From assembly GCA_002839445.1 (NCBI GenBank), contig PGYB01000005.1:310001-374000 (forward strand): a stretch of DNA of 64,000 bases, given 5' to 3'. This DNA is from Candidatus Riflebacteria bacterium HGW-Riflebacteria-1. GTDB lineage: Bacteria > Muiribacteriota > Ozemobacteria > Ozemobacterales > Ozemobacteraceae. Positions 42,362-51,051 of this stretch are shown here, piece after piece. The first letter of the stretch is position 1; each line of letters starts with the position of its first letter. The notes beneath the pieces were generated by a model that saw only the letters and a program-made list of their open reading frames with translations, did no database searches and was not told the DNA's origin. The translations under genes and the position numbers were made by a program.

Positions 42362-45247
42362 GTGCTCAAAGGTAGCTGGTTTACAATTTTTGTCCGGGCC
42401 TTATACGGTCTGTTGCTGCCGCTTGGACTTTTGTATGTAGCCTTGATAAGCCATTATAGCATGTTGCGTGAACGCCAGACCCTTGACTGGCGAGACAAGA
42501 TGAGTGATTCACTTGATCTGGTAAGCAAATATCACGCAGATGAGCGCTTTTTTCACGGTATGTTACAGTCCACTTTTCGCGCGGCCGATCGCGAAGTTGA
42601 CCCGATTGCAGCCTGCCGGCGTCGCATTGGAGCTCTCAAAAGCCGGTTTCCTGATCTGCTCAGGTTTGTGGTTTATGACTCTGCCGGCCGGACAGTTGCT
42701 GATTTGTCTGACGAAAAGCGTTTTCAATACGTGTTTCGCGCAATGTATCAGGTAATAACAGGTGTTCGAGAACACATCAACAAGGTCATAATTCCTAATC
42801 CTGAACGCCTCGACGAAGTGCGAAGCCGTATTGTTCTGCTACGCGGCTATTTTGGCCAGTTTCTGATGGAAAAGCATTTGAGCCTGCCATTGCTCGAAGG
42901 CTATCTGGGCAGCTGCATCCGGGCAAGCGAAGAGCCCGAAAAAAGCCTTGTCTGGTTTCAAAACTACGCAAATTTTACGATTGTCGCTTTTATCCATCGT
43001 AATTTGCTCGACAATGACCTTGGGCCAAAACTGATGATCGATCTCTTTAACCGGGATTCAGACGGATGCCAGCTCGGTATGTTTGATACGCAACACCTCT
43101 CTGTTTACGGTATAAGCGAGTCGCTGAGTGAAGTTATCATGCAGGCCAATTCGTTTTTGAATTCGGCTGTCGAATTTGTCGGCAGCGATAACTACCTGCT
43201 TTTTTTTCGACAGGTTTCGCCGCGTTTGATTGTTTTTTCGCTTGTCGACAAGGGCAGACACCTGGTCAATCCTGAGCGTGCGACGGCGGAAACAATGTTC
43301 AGACTGGCGCGCTGGCTTTTGATTGCGGTTTTTATTTTTTATTGCATGGGTCTTCGTTCGTCGCGCCTGACATTGTCGGTGCGGCAAAAGCTGCTGCTGT
43401 TGTTTCTTTTTGCTAATGGCTTGCCAATGCTGATTCTCGCAGCAACTGCCTATGAGTATTTTGACCAGAAAAAGAGCTCGCTGATTAACGCTGCCCATGA
43501 CCAGTCGGTAAGGATAATCAAAGATTTTGACAATGGCTACCCTGACGGCAGAGAAAAAATGGCAAACAGCATTTCGACTTATGTCGCCGAAAAGAATCGT
43601 CAGTATGGCAGCCAGATCTGGCCAGAAGATGAGATCAACAGTTTAAAAAATTACATTGCGACCTTCAATCCCGGTGAGTGTTACATTTTCGACAAAGACG
43701 GCTCTCAATTGATGTATGGCGGATCCGAAGGGGTTCTGAATTCGGTTAAGATAATCAGAAGTTTTTTTAAGGGCTGCCTTGAGTTTTTTAATAGCTCTGA
43801 CAGTAATTTTGTCAGCCCCAAAAGAACTGTGCTCGAACAGATTAGCGATGAAGCTGGTCTTTATGCCAACGTACTGGAGCAGCTCGGTAGCATCAGCCCG
43901 CAGAATTTTGGGTCTGGCCTGCGTTGGACTTTTCTGGAACTTCTTGGCGACCGGTCGAGGCATGACTCATGGGGCTTTCTGCTTATTTCATGGCGTTCTG
44001 GCGATCTGCAGCGAGCATTTTTGCGTCAGCAGCTCGAAGAAGTCAATCGAAAAATCAGCCCAAGGCAGCTGGTAGTAATGGAAAAAGGCAGTGAAACGAT
44101 GTTTCCGGCCAGCATGGCGCACGAACGGGCAGTTCGCAATATCATGCATCGCACGCAGACCCGCAAACTGATAACCGAAAACAGTCTTGACTTATCGGGC
44201 AGGCAATACGTCGCAACGTCGCTGGTTGGTATTGAACTTTTTGATGCCGTAATAATGGCGGTTTACCCAAGCTCAATGATTATTGCAGAAATCGACAAGC
44301 TTTATGAAAATGTCTTATTGGCAGGAGTTTTAAGCTTTTTGATGGTACTGGTAATTGTTAAGTTTTTCTCAGGTCGGCTGTTGCAACCAATTAGCGCGTT
44401 ATCGCAGGGCATGCGCGCGATCACACACCGCGATTTCAAGTTCCGCATCGATTACTCTTCTGGCGATGAGTTTGGTCAGCTGACTTCTGCTTTTAATCAG
44501 ACAATTGCCGGCATGCATGAGCTTGCCATTGGCACTGCCGTTCAGGAAAGCCTTTTGCCGCCTGGCCAGAAACGCTTTGGTCGCATAAACCTTTTTGCCA
44601 GATCAATTTTTATGAGCAAAATGGGCGGCGATTACTATGATTATTATAAAATCGATGAACAGCGCTTTGGTGTCTATTTTGGCGATGTTGCCGGTCATGG
44701 TATTCCGGCGGCTCTGGTGATGGCAATGGCCAAAGCGGTGGTGGCTTCTTCTATCGTTGCCCGCAGTGTCGGCCCAGCCGAACTTTTAAAGAGTGCCAAC
44801 AATGTTTTTCTGCATCTCAAGGCTAAGGGCTGGCGGCGCATGATGACAGCTCTTTGCCTTGATGTAAATAGTAATACCGGAGAGTTCAGGGTGGCAAATG
44901 CAGGTCAGTGTTACCCGGCGATTGTCAGCGCAGCCCGAACAGGCGTCAACTACGTAAAAGCTGTGGGTATGCCGCTGGGAAGCATTACGCGCAAGCCTTA
45001 TGCAGAAATCAGTGGGCAGCTTATGCCTGGTGACACTCTTATACTCTACACCGATGGCATAATAGAGGCCACAAATGCTGCCGGCGAAGTCTTTGACTTT
45101 TCGCGTTTCGAAAAACTGCTGCTCGCGAGCTGGCACTCTGATCTCGAAATCTGGTGGGAAAACATTTACCGTGGTTATTGCGGCTGGGCGGCTGCCCAGG
45201 ATGACGACATTACTTTTCTGATGCTCAAATATGACAATGATGATTGA
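42362..45247 (+). CDS. Double-ectodomain HAMP-SpoIIE phosphatase A1 (active-site intact)
   Basis: The 961-residue membrane protein has TM1 (about 10-30), ectodomain 1 (about 31-312), two adjacent TMs (about 314-332 and 342-366), ectodomain 2 (about 367-648), TM4 (about 650-672), HAMP (about 672-725) and a SpoIIE-type PP2C domain (about 740-955). Metal-binding motifs are complete: GDVAGHGIPAA (about 773), YTDGIIEA (about 895) and QDDDITFL (about 945). It should dephosphorylate a Ser-phosphorylated STAS protein in response to an external signal; the ectodomain ligand is unknown. The start is GTG with a GGGAGC site. It overlaps the next gene by 17 nt and is most like the gene at 48157. Confidence 0.88.
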   Translation: MLKGSWFTIFVRALYGLLLPLGLLYVALISHYSMLRERQTLDWRDKMSDSLDLVSKYHADERFFHGMLQSTFRAADREVDPIAACRRRIGALKSRFPDLLRFVVYDSAGRTVADLSDEKRFQYVFRAMYQVITGVREHINKVIIPNPERLDEVRSRIVLLRGYFGQFLMEKHLSLPLLEGYLGSCIRASEEPEKSLVWFQNYANFTIVAFIHRNLLDNDLGPKLMIDLFNRDSDGCQLGMFDTQHLSVYGISESLSEVIMQANSFLNSAVEFVGSDNYLLFFRQVSPRLIVFSLVDKGRHLVNPERATAETMFRLARWLLIAVFIFYCMGLRSSRLTLSVRQKLLLLFLFANGLPMLILAATAYEYFDQKKSSLINAAHDQSVRIIKDFDNGYPDGREKMANSISTYVAEKNRQYGSQIWPEDEINSLKNYIATFNPGECYIFDKDGSQLMYGGSEGVLNSVKIIRSFFKGCLEFFNSSDSNFVSPKRTVLEQISDEAGLYANVLEQLGSISPQNFGSGLRWTFLELLGDRSRHDSWGFLLISWRSGDLQRAFLRQQLEEVNRKISPRQLVVMEKGSETMFPASMAHERAVRNIMHRTQTRKLITENSLDLSGRQYVATSLVGIELFDAVIMAVYPSSMIIAEIDKLYENVLLAGVLSFLMVLVIVKFFSGRLLQPISALSQGMRAITHRDFKFRIDYSSGDEFGQLTSAFNQTIAGMHELAIGTAVQESLLPPGQKRFGRINLFARSIFMSKMGGDYYDYYKIDEQRFGVYFGDVAGHGIPAALVMAMAKAVVASSIVARSVGPAELLKSANNVFLHLKAKGWRRMMTALCLDVNSNTGEFRVANAGQCYPAIVSAARTGVNYVKAVGMPLGSITRKPYAEISGQLMPGDTLILYTDGIIEATNAAGEVFDFSRFEKLLLASWHSDLEIWWENIYRGYCGWAAAQDDDITFLMLKYDNDD

Positions 45248-48164
45248 TAAGACAAAACGCAAATGTATGGTCAGCTGGTTGACCTTTGTATTCTTTGCCG
45301 TGGTTGTTCCTGCACTGGTGGCCTGGCAGGCTTTTGTATTTCTCGAAAATGTGAACGCTGAAGCATCTTTGCGGCAATACCAGATCAAGGCTGCCGACAT
45401 GCTTGAGCGTTTGCGCCTCTCCGCCGACACTAACCGGTATATCTGTACGGTTATGAATACACTGTTTGTGCAGGCCAAAAGTCCGCGACAGCTGAAACAG
45501 AAGTTGGTTGAGTTCAGAAAAGACAGCGGGTTGCCTTTTGAATACCTGATCTGGGACGCAAATGGCGATGTTTTTGCTGCAGATTTTGACTGGAAAAGTA
45601 TCGACGCAGACTGGAGATATGCGTGGCGAACGCTATATGATCTTGGCCGTCGTCGTCGGGAAGTAGCCGATAGAAATGAGACCGCCAATGTGCGCAGGAT
45701 TTTTGGCCCGCAATTTTTCCCGGAACTTTATCATCAGTGTTCTGGCGGTCGGCGAATCAGACTGATCTCTGCTGACAGTTCATTCCAGAAAAAGCTGGCG
45801 TGGATTAAAACAAAACCGAAGCATAGCCTTGTCGCCTTTTTCGATCATAGCCTGATCAAGGGCATGCCCGGGCTTGATCTTCAGGTCAGGTTGCTGTCTG
45901 CGGGGTCGGAGTTCCGTATGGGAGCCATAAAGGGCGGAAAATGGATAGGCGGCGACCAGTCGGAACTGACAGAAGATGAGCTGGCTGTGATAGGTGAGTC
46001 CTTTGAAAACCCCGTTAAAGTAAGAAAATGGTACGTTTTTAAGAATGCCCTGCGCTCAGATCTTCATGGAATCTGTTATGTCGATGCCAGTAAGATTGAT
46101 CGGCTTATTGTCAGCAGAAAGGCGCAGGCGGCATCTTTACTGTTTGTCTTGCTGGCTATCGTCGTGGTCTGGCGCAGTTACCTGGTCTTTTGTGCCGGTG
46201 TACATCTCAGTATCAACATAAGAAAACAGCTGATCAGTCTATTTGTCCTTTCAAACACCATTTCACTCTTGATTATGGCACTTATCGGATTTGATTACAT
46301 CGGCCAGTACAGGTTGTATCTGCAGACAGAGAGCTTCAGCAAGGGTGTAACCTATCTGCAGAGCATCGACGAAATGTTTGTCGGCGAATTTTCGCGCCAG
46401 AAACGCCGCATGGCAAAGTCTCTGGCAAGGCTTCAGCAGAGGCTTGTCAGTAGTCGCCCGAACAAGAGTATGGTAGGCGAATTTTTGCATCAGCAGTCTG
46501 GAGAGCCTTTTCGACTGTTTTTGATTGGCAGCAACACGCCGTATATTGGCAGCGAACTTGGCATAATGAAAGATGGCAAGTTTGTTGAAGAGCTCAACAT
46601 GGACTGGGCGCGCTACAAGTCGATGCAGACCCTTGTAGAATCAATGGGCAAGCTGGGGCACTATTATCTGTCGCTGCTCAATCGTGATCATGTCTCTGAA
46701 ATCATGATGGCGCAGGTTGAACTCATTGCTGAATCGCTTGGGCAACTGCGCCCGCTCGAAATGTTTCAGGAGTTCTTTGCGGCCACCGGCTCATTCTGGC
46801 AGTGGGGAATGGGACTTCGCAGCTTTCCGGCCTACATCGATGTTTTCAGGAATAAAAATACCGGGCTTGCCGATTATGTGTTTTTGTATCTCTGGAAAGC
46901 AGAGCATCTGCAGCGGCACTATATCAATCAGCTGTTAACCGATTTTAACCGCAATCCTCTTGGCCTTAAAATCATGGCGGTTGACGAAGATTTTTATTAC
47001 GCCAACCCGCCGGAATTGCTGGATAACGAGCAGATTCGCGCGTATTCAGCTAAGCTGCGCGAGCGAACTGGCACCGAAATAGATTTCTGCAGCTGGGAAG
47101 GTGAAAGGCACCTTCTTATGGGTCTTAAATGCACGACAATGGATACAATTCGTCTGATCGGTCTCTACCCGGCATCTGCCATCGATCGCCAGGTGCAGCA
47201 GAAAACCTGGTTATTCGTGCTTCTTGCGATTGTGAGTATTCTGGTTTCTCTGGCCGTGGGCCTGTTCGTGTCGCGCACGATTCTTTCGCCCCTGGCTGAG
47301 CTTCAGCGCGGCATTCGGGCTCTTCAGAATAGAGATTTCGCTTTCAGATTACCTGATCTCGGTGGCGATGAGTTTGGCAATCTTGCTAAGGTCTTCAATA
47401 CTACGCTTATCGACCTTGAAGAGCTGCATGTTGCTTCGACCGTCAAGGAAAAGCTCAGCGACAGCATGTCAGAGCCGGTTACAGCTGGTGCGCTGACCTG
47501 GTTTGGCACCGAATCAGCACAAAACCGCTCAGGTGGTGATTTTCTTGAAATCGACCAGTTCTCTGAACAGAATGTGATGATATTGATCGGCGACGTTGCC
47601 GGGCATGGCATTGGTGTCAGTCTGATCACGGCTTTTTTGAAAGCGGCACTGCTGCAGCTGACTGACCTGTTTTCGCAGCCAGAGTTGCTATTAAACCGTA
47701 TCGACAGTCTTTTGCGCGAAGCCGGCAGTCATGCCAGAAAACGAACAATGACCATGCAGTGCGTTCTGCTTAACACGCTAACCGCTGAAATAGCTATTGC
47801 CAACGCCGGTCATTGTTTTCCGGTTGTGGTGAATCGCAGCAATGGCAGCGTCAAAGTTGTCGATTTGCCGTCAACGCCCCTGGGGACCGGCAAAAAGCCG
47901 GATTGTCGCGTTACCTGCGTTAAGTTGCTGGCTGATGAGAGCCTTGTTCTTTATACTGGCGGCCTGTATCGCAATGGCGAAACGGGATTTTCGCATTTCA
48001 TCAATGTACTGGCCAATCTGCGCAATGATTGTCCGAAAACCTGGTGTGAAGCCGTTATGGCAGATGTTTGTCTCCAGGCTGGCCCTGGCAATTGTCAGGA
48101 TGATATGACAATGCTGGTGATAAACTTTGCTGACACGGCAGAAGTGAGCGATAAAATTGTCTGA
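45231..48164 (+). CDS. Double-ectodomain HAMP-SpoIIE-like protein B1 (degenerate active site)
   Basis: The 977 residues have the same layout as its neighbour: TM1 (about 13-33), ectodomain 1, TM2-TM3 (about 300-320 and 333-357), ectodomain 2, TM4 (about 660-685), HAMP and a PP2C-like C-terminus. GDVAGHGIG (about 786) and CQDDMTMLV (near the end) are kept, but the middle motif reads LYTGGLY where active enzymes have YTDG, so a metal-ligand Asp is lost. It may be a pseudophosphatase or a partner of the active protein encoded upstream. The gene overlaps both neighbours (17 and 8 nt). It is most like the gene at 51048, in particular in ectodomain blocks such as 'FGPQFFPELYH' versus 'FGPHFFPRYYH'. 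Confidence 0.85.
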   Translation: MTMMIDKTKRKCMVSWLTFVFFAVVVPALVAWQAFVFLENVNAEASLRQYQIKAADMLERLRLSADTNRYICTVMNTLFVQAKSPRQLKQKLVEFRKDSGLPFEYLIWDANGDVFAADFDWKSIDADWRYAWRTLYDLGRRRREVADRNETANVRRIFGPQFFPELYHQCSGGRRIRLISADSSFQKKLAWIKTKPKHSLVAFFDHSLIKGMPGLDLQVRLLSAGSEFRMGAIKGGKWIGGDQSELTEDELAVIGESFENPVKVRKWYVFKNALRSDLHGICYVDASKIDRLIVSRKAQAASLLFVLLAIVVVWRSYLVFCAGVHLSINIRKQLISLFVLSNTISLLIMALIGFDYIGQYRLYLQTESFSKGVTYLQSIDEMFVGEFSRQKRRMAKSLARLQQRLVSSRPNKSMVGEFLHQQSGEPFRLFLIGSNTPYIGSELGIMKDGKFVEELNMDWARYKSMQTLVESMGKLGHYYLSLLNRDHVSEIMMAQVELIAESLGQLRPLEMFQEFFAATGSFWQWGMGLRSFPAYIDVFRNKNTGLADYVFLYLWKAEHLQRHYINQLLTDFNRNPLGLKIMAVDEDFYYANPPELLDNEQIRAYSAKLRERTGTEIDFCSWEGERHLLMGLKCTTMDTIRLIGLYPASAIDRQVQQKTWLFVLLAIVSILVSLAVGLFVSRTILSPLAELQRGIRALQNRDFAFRLPDLGGDEFGNLAKVFNTTLIDLEELHVASTVKEKLSDSMSEPVTAGALTWFGTESAQNRSGGDFLEIDQFSEQNVMILIGDVAGHGIGVSLITAFLKAALLQLTDLFSQPELLLNRIDSLLREAGSHARKRTMTMQCVLLNTLTAEIAIANAGHCFPVVVNRSNGSVKVVDLPSTPLGTGKKPDCRVTCVKLLADESLVLYTGGLYRNGETGFSHFINVLANLRNDCPKTWCEAVMADVCLQAGPGNCQDDMTMLVINFADTAEVSDKIV

Positions 48165-51051
48165 TACTGCCAGAAAAGTTGCTGTTTTCCTTGCCAGACT
48201 GACTTTTGCGCTGGTTTTGCCAGCATATCTGATCTGGCTGATTCTCATTTCTCACTTTACGATTCTGCGCGAAAACGAGATCGACAGCAGCTTTGAAACG
48301 CTGAATCTGGCAGCTGATAATCTCGAGAATTTTCATGGCGACCGCACCTTTCTGCATTCGCTGCTGCAGAAAAATTTTGCCATGGCTGATCAGTCAGAAC
48401 AGCCGCAACTGGACCTCGAAAAGAAGATTCGCGCTTTAAAAAAGCTGTTTGGCAACAAAATCAGCTTCGTTGTCTACGCTGCTGACGGAACGATAAATCG
48501 TCGTTTAACCGAAGAGAAACGTTTTCAATACATTCTCAAGACGATGTTCGAAGTTATGCTGCTGCTTAAAGAATACTTTGCCAGCGATCCTTTTGCTGAT
48601 CCATCGAGCTTTGACAAGATTAATCAGCGCATAAATCTCCTGCGCGGCTATTTTGGCCCTTATCTGCTGCCAGCCCATCTTTTCTCGCCTCTGCGTTCAG
48701 GCTATCTCGGCAGATGTATCACAGTGAGCGATGAAAGTGGCCGCAAGCTGCTCTGGTATTACCCGGGCAACAATTTTTCTCTAACCTGCTTTGTTGATGA
48801 GGCTATTATGCATCGACAAATAGGCTCGCAGCTGATAATAAATCAGTTCAACCGCGGCCAGCAGCCAGAAAAACTGGCGTATGTGAAGACGCGATCATAC
48901 AATAATTTTGGCCTGCCTCGCGATCGCAATCTTGCCAGTCAGTTGCTGATCGAAGTGCGCAAATTTGAAAATTATGCTGTGCCCAGACGTCAGAGCAAAG
49001 ACTTTCTCGTAAACATTCGTCAGGTCTCACATGACCTGATTATACTCAGTTACGTTGCCCGAAAAGGTGCCGATGACCCCGAACAGCGTGCTTTTGCCAT
49101 GCTTGCAGGTCTCGGCCGCTGGTTGCTTGTCATCGCCTACATGCTTTACTGCTTTTCGCTCAGGCACAGTGGTTTTTATCTGTCGGTGCAACAGAAAATG
49201 CTGTTGTTGTTCGTTTTTGCCAACGGGTTGCCTTTTCTGGTGCTTGTTTCTACCGGTTACGAGTTTTTTGGAGAAAAAAAGAACGACCTTATCAACTCTG
49301 CTCACCAGGAATCACTACGCATTCTGCGCGAATTTGATCTGCGTTTTCCCGAAGTTGCCAACTCTCTTGCCCAGAAACTCAATTCTTTTGTCGACGAACG
49401 CAACAGGCTTTACGGCAAAGAAAAGTGGCCTGATCAGGAAATTGCGAAGTTGCATGAGCTGTTGCGCGAGATTGCGCCACAGGAAGCCGGTTTGTATCAG
49501 GCTGGCGGTCAGCGCTTGCTGTATGTGTCGAATTCCTCAGACCGTGCCGAACGACTGATTACCGAAATGTTGCAGAACGCTCTCGTGTTTTATAACCGCA
49601 AGCCGGTGGCACGGGTGATAAAACGCGATTCGATGCTGGCAAAGATGTCTTCTGACGATCTGATGCTGCATTATTTTCTGTCAATGCTCGGCCGCTTTGC
49701 AATTCTTGGAGCAGGCACCAGCGAGCGTTACACCTATCTTAAATTTACCGGCGATCAGAAAAATGGAGATATGTGGGGTATACTCGCAGTTTCCTGGGAT
49801 CGTCCAAGATTTTTGCAGGCTTTTGCTCCCGGGCAGCTTAAGAAGAACACTGACGGAGTGTTGCCACGACAACTGGCGATCATGGATAAAAAGACTGAAA
49901 GAGTTTTCGCACTTAATGACATTGAGACGCCATTGACCCGAAGACTGATGCGCCAGACCAGCAGCCGCAAGCTGGTGACCGAGCAGAATGTTGAAATCGA
50001 TGGACAGAGGTATCTGTTTACTTCTATTTCGGGCAATGAACTGGCTGAGGGCATATTGGTAGCACTTTACCCGCAGGCGAAGATTGAGTCGCATATACAG
50101 CGTCTGAAACTGGCTATAGCCCTGGTTGTTATACTTGTATTCGCGGTTCTGCTGCAGATCGTCAGGCTTTTTTCACGCCGCCTGCTGCTGCCGGTTGAAT
50201 CTCTCGCCCATGGAATCAGTCGGATCAAGGCTCACGATTTCAAATTTCAGGTTGATTACCAGTCTGATGATGAACTTGGGCAACTGGTAAAGGTTTTTAA
50301 CAAGACGATGAATGATATGCAGGATCTTGCTCTCGGCACTTCAGTCCAGGTTGGTCTGCTGCCTCCAGAAAAATGCCGACGCGGTGATATTGAGCTTTTT
50401 GCGCGTTCAATCTTTATGAGCAAAATGGGCGGCGATTACTATGACTATTTTGACCTGCCCGATGAGCGTCTCGGTATCTTTTTTGGTGACGTCGCCGGCC
50501 ATGGCATTCCTGCCGCCATGATCATGTCAATGGCCAAAGCGGTTATCAGCAGTATTGAAGATAATTACGCCGGCCCTGCCGACCTGCTTGGTCGCACCAA
50601 TGAAATTCTGCAGCAGCTTAAAAAGCGCAACTGGCGGCGTATGATGACCGCCCAGGCTGTGGATATCGACTGCAGAACCGGAAAGTTTGTTATTGCCAGT
50701 GCCGGGCACTGTTACCCTTACATTATTGGCAAAAATGGCTCTTCTGCCGTTGCGCTGCAGATTACCGGTATGCCGCTTGGCAGCTCCAGCAAAAAGGCTC
50801 ACACAGAAATTTCCGGTGAAATTGGCCCTGACGACACCATGATTTTTTATACCGACGGCATTGTCGAAGCTGCTGACGCCAAAGATGAGATGTTTGGCTA
50901 CACGCGTTTTGAAAAACTGCTGCAGGCTGCATGGTCAGAAGATCTTGAAGAATACTGGAAAAACATCATGACAGCCTATAACCGTTGGGCTGTAAGCCAG
51001 GATGACGATCTGACCTTTCTGATGCTGCGTCGATCCGGAGGCAGCCGATGA
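48157..51051 (+). CDS. Double-ectodomain HAMP-SpoIIE phosphatase A2 (active-site intact)
   Basis: This 964-residue paralogue of the gene at 42362 shares long identical blocks, for example LRGYFGP, FARSIFMSKMGGDYYDY and GDVAGHGIPAA. Layout: TM1 (about 9-30), ectodomain 1, TM2-TM3 (about 310-330 and 340-365), ectodomain 2, TM4 (about 650-670), HAMP and PP2C. Metal motifs GDVAGHG, YTDGIVEA and SQDDDLTFL are complete. TTG start, overlapping the previous gene by 8 nt and the next by 4 nt. It should act as a membrane-linked phosphatase on a STAS-type substrate. Confidence 0.88.
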   Translation: MSDTARKVAVFLARLTFALVLPAYLIWLILISHFTILRENEIDSSFETLNLAADNLENFHGDRTFLHSLLQKNFAMADQSEQPQLDLEKKIRALKKLFGNKISFVVYAADGTINRRLTEEKRFQYILKTMFEVMLLLKEYFASDPFADPSSFDKINQRINLLRGYFGPYLLPAHLFSPLRSGYLGRCITVSDESGRKLLWYYPGNNFSLTCFVDEAIMHRQIGSQLIINQFNRGQQPEKLAYVKTRSYNNFGLPRDRNLASQLLIEVRKFENYAVPRRQSKDFLVNIRQVSHDLIILSYVARKGADDPEQRAFAMLAGLGRWLLVIAYMLYCFSLRHSGFYLSVQQKMLLLFVFANGLPFLVLVSTGYEFFGEKKNDLINSAHQESLRILREFDLRFPEVANSLAQKLNSFVDERNRLYGKEKWPDQEIAKLHELLREIAPQEAGLYQAGGQRLLYVSNSSDRAERLITEMLQNALVFYNRKPVARVIKRDSMLAKMSSDDLMLHYFLSMLGRFAILGAGTSERYTYLKFTGDQKNGDMWGILAVSWDRPRFLQAFAPGQLKKNTDGVLPRQLAIMDKKTERVFALNDIETPLTRRLMRQTSSRKLVTEQNVEIDGQRYLFTSISGNELAEGILVALYPQAKIESHIQRLKLAIALVVILVFAVLLQIVRLFSRRLLLPVESLAHGISRIKAHDFKFQVDYQSDDELGQLVKVFNKTMNDMQDLALGTSVQVGLLPPEKCRRGDIELFARSIFMSKMGGDYYDYFDLPDERLGIFFGDVAGHGIPAAMIMSMAKAVISSIEDNYAGPADLLGRTNEILQQLKKRNWRRMMTAQAVDIDCRTGKFVIASAGHCYPYIIGKNGSSAVALQITGMPLGSSSKKAHTEISGEIGPDDTMIFYTDGIVEAADAKDEMFGYTRFEKLLQAAWSEDLEEYWKNIMTAYNRWAVSQDDDLTFLMLRRSGGSR

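Noticed and set aside
45231..48164. Fully active SpoIIE phosphatase
   Set aside because: The YTDG motif reads YTGG, removing a metal-binding Asp; listed as a degenerate member instead.
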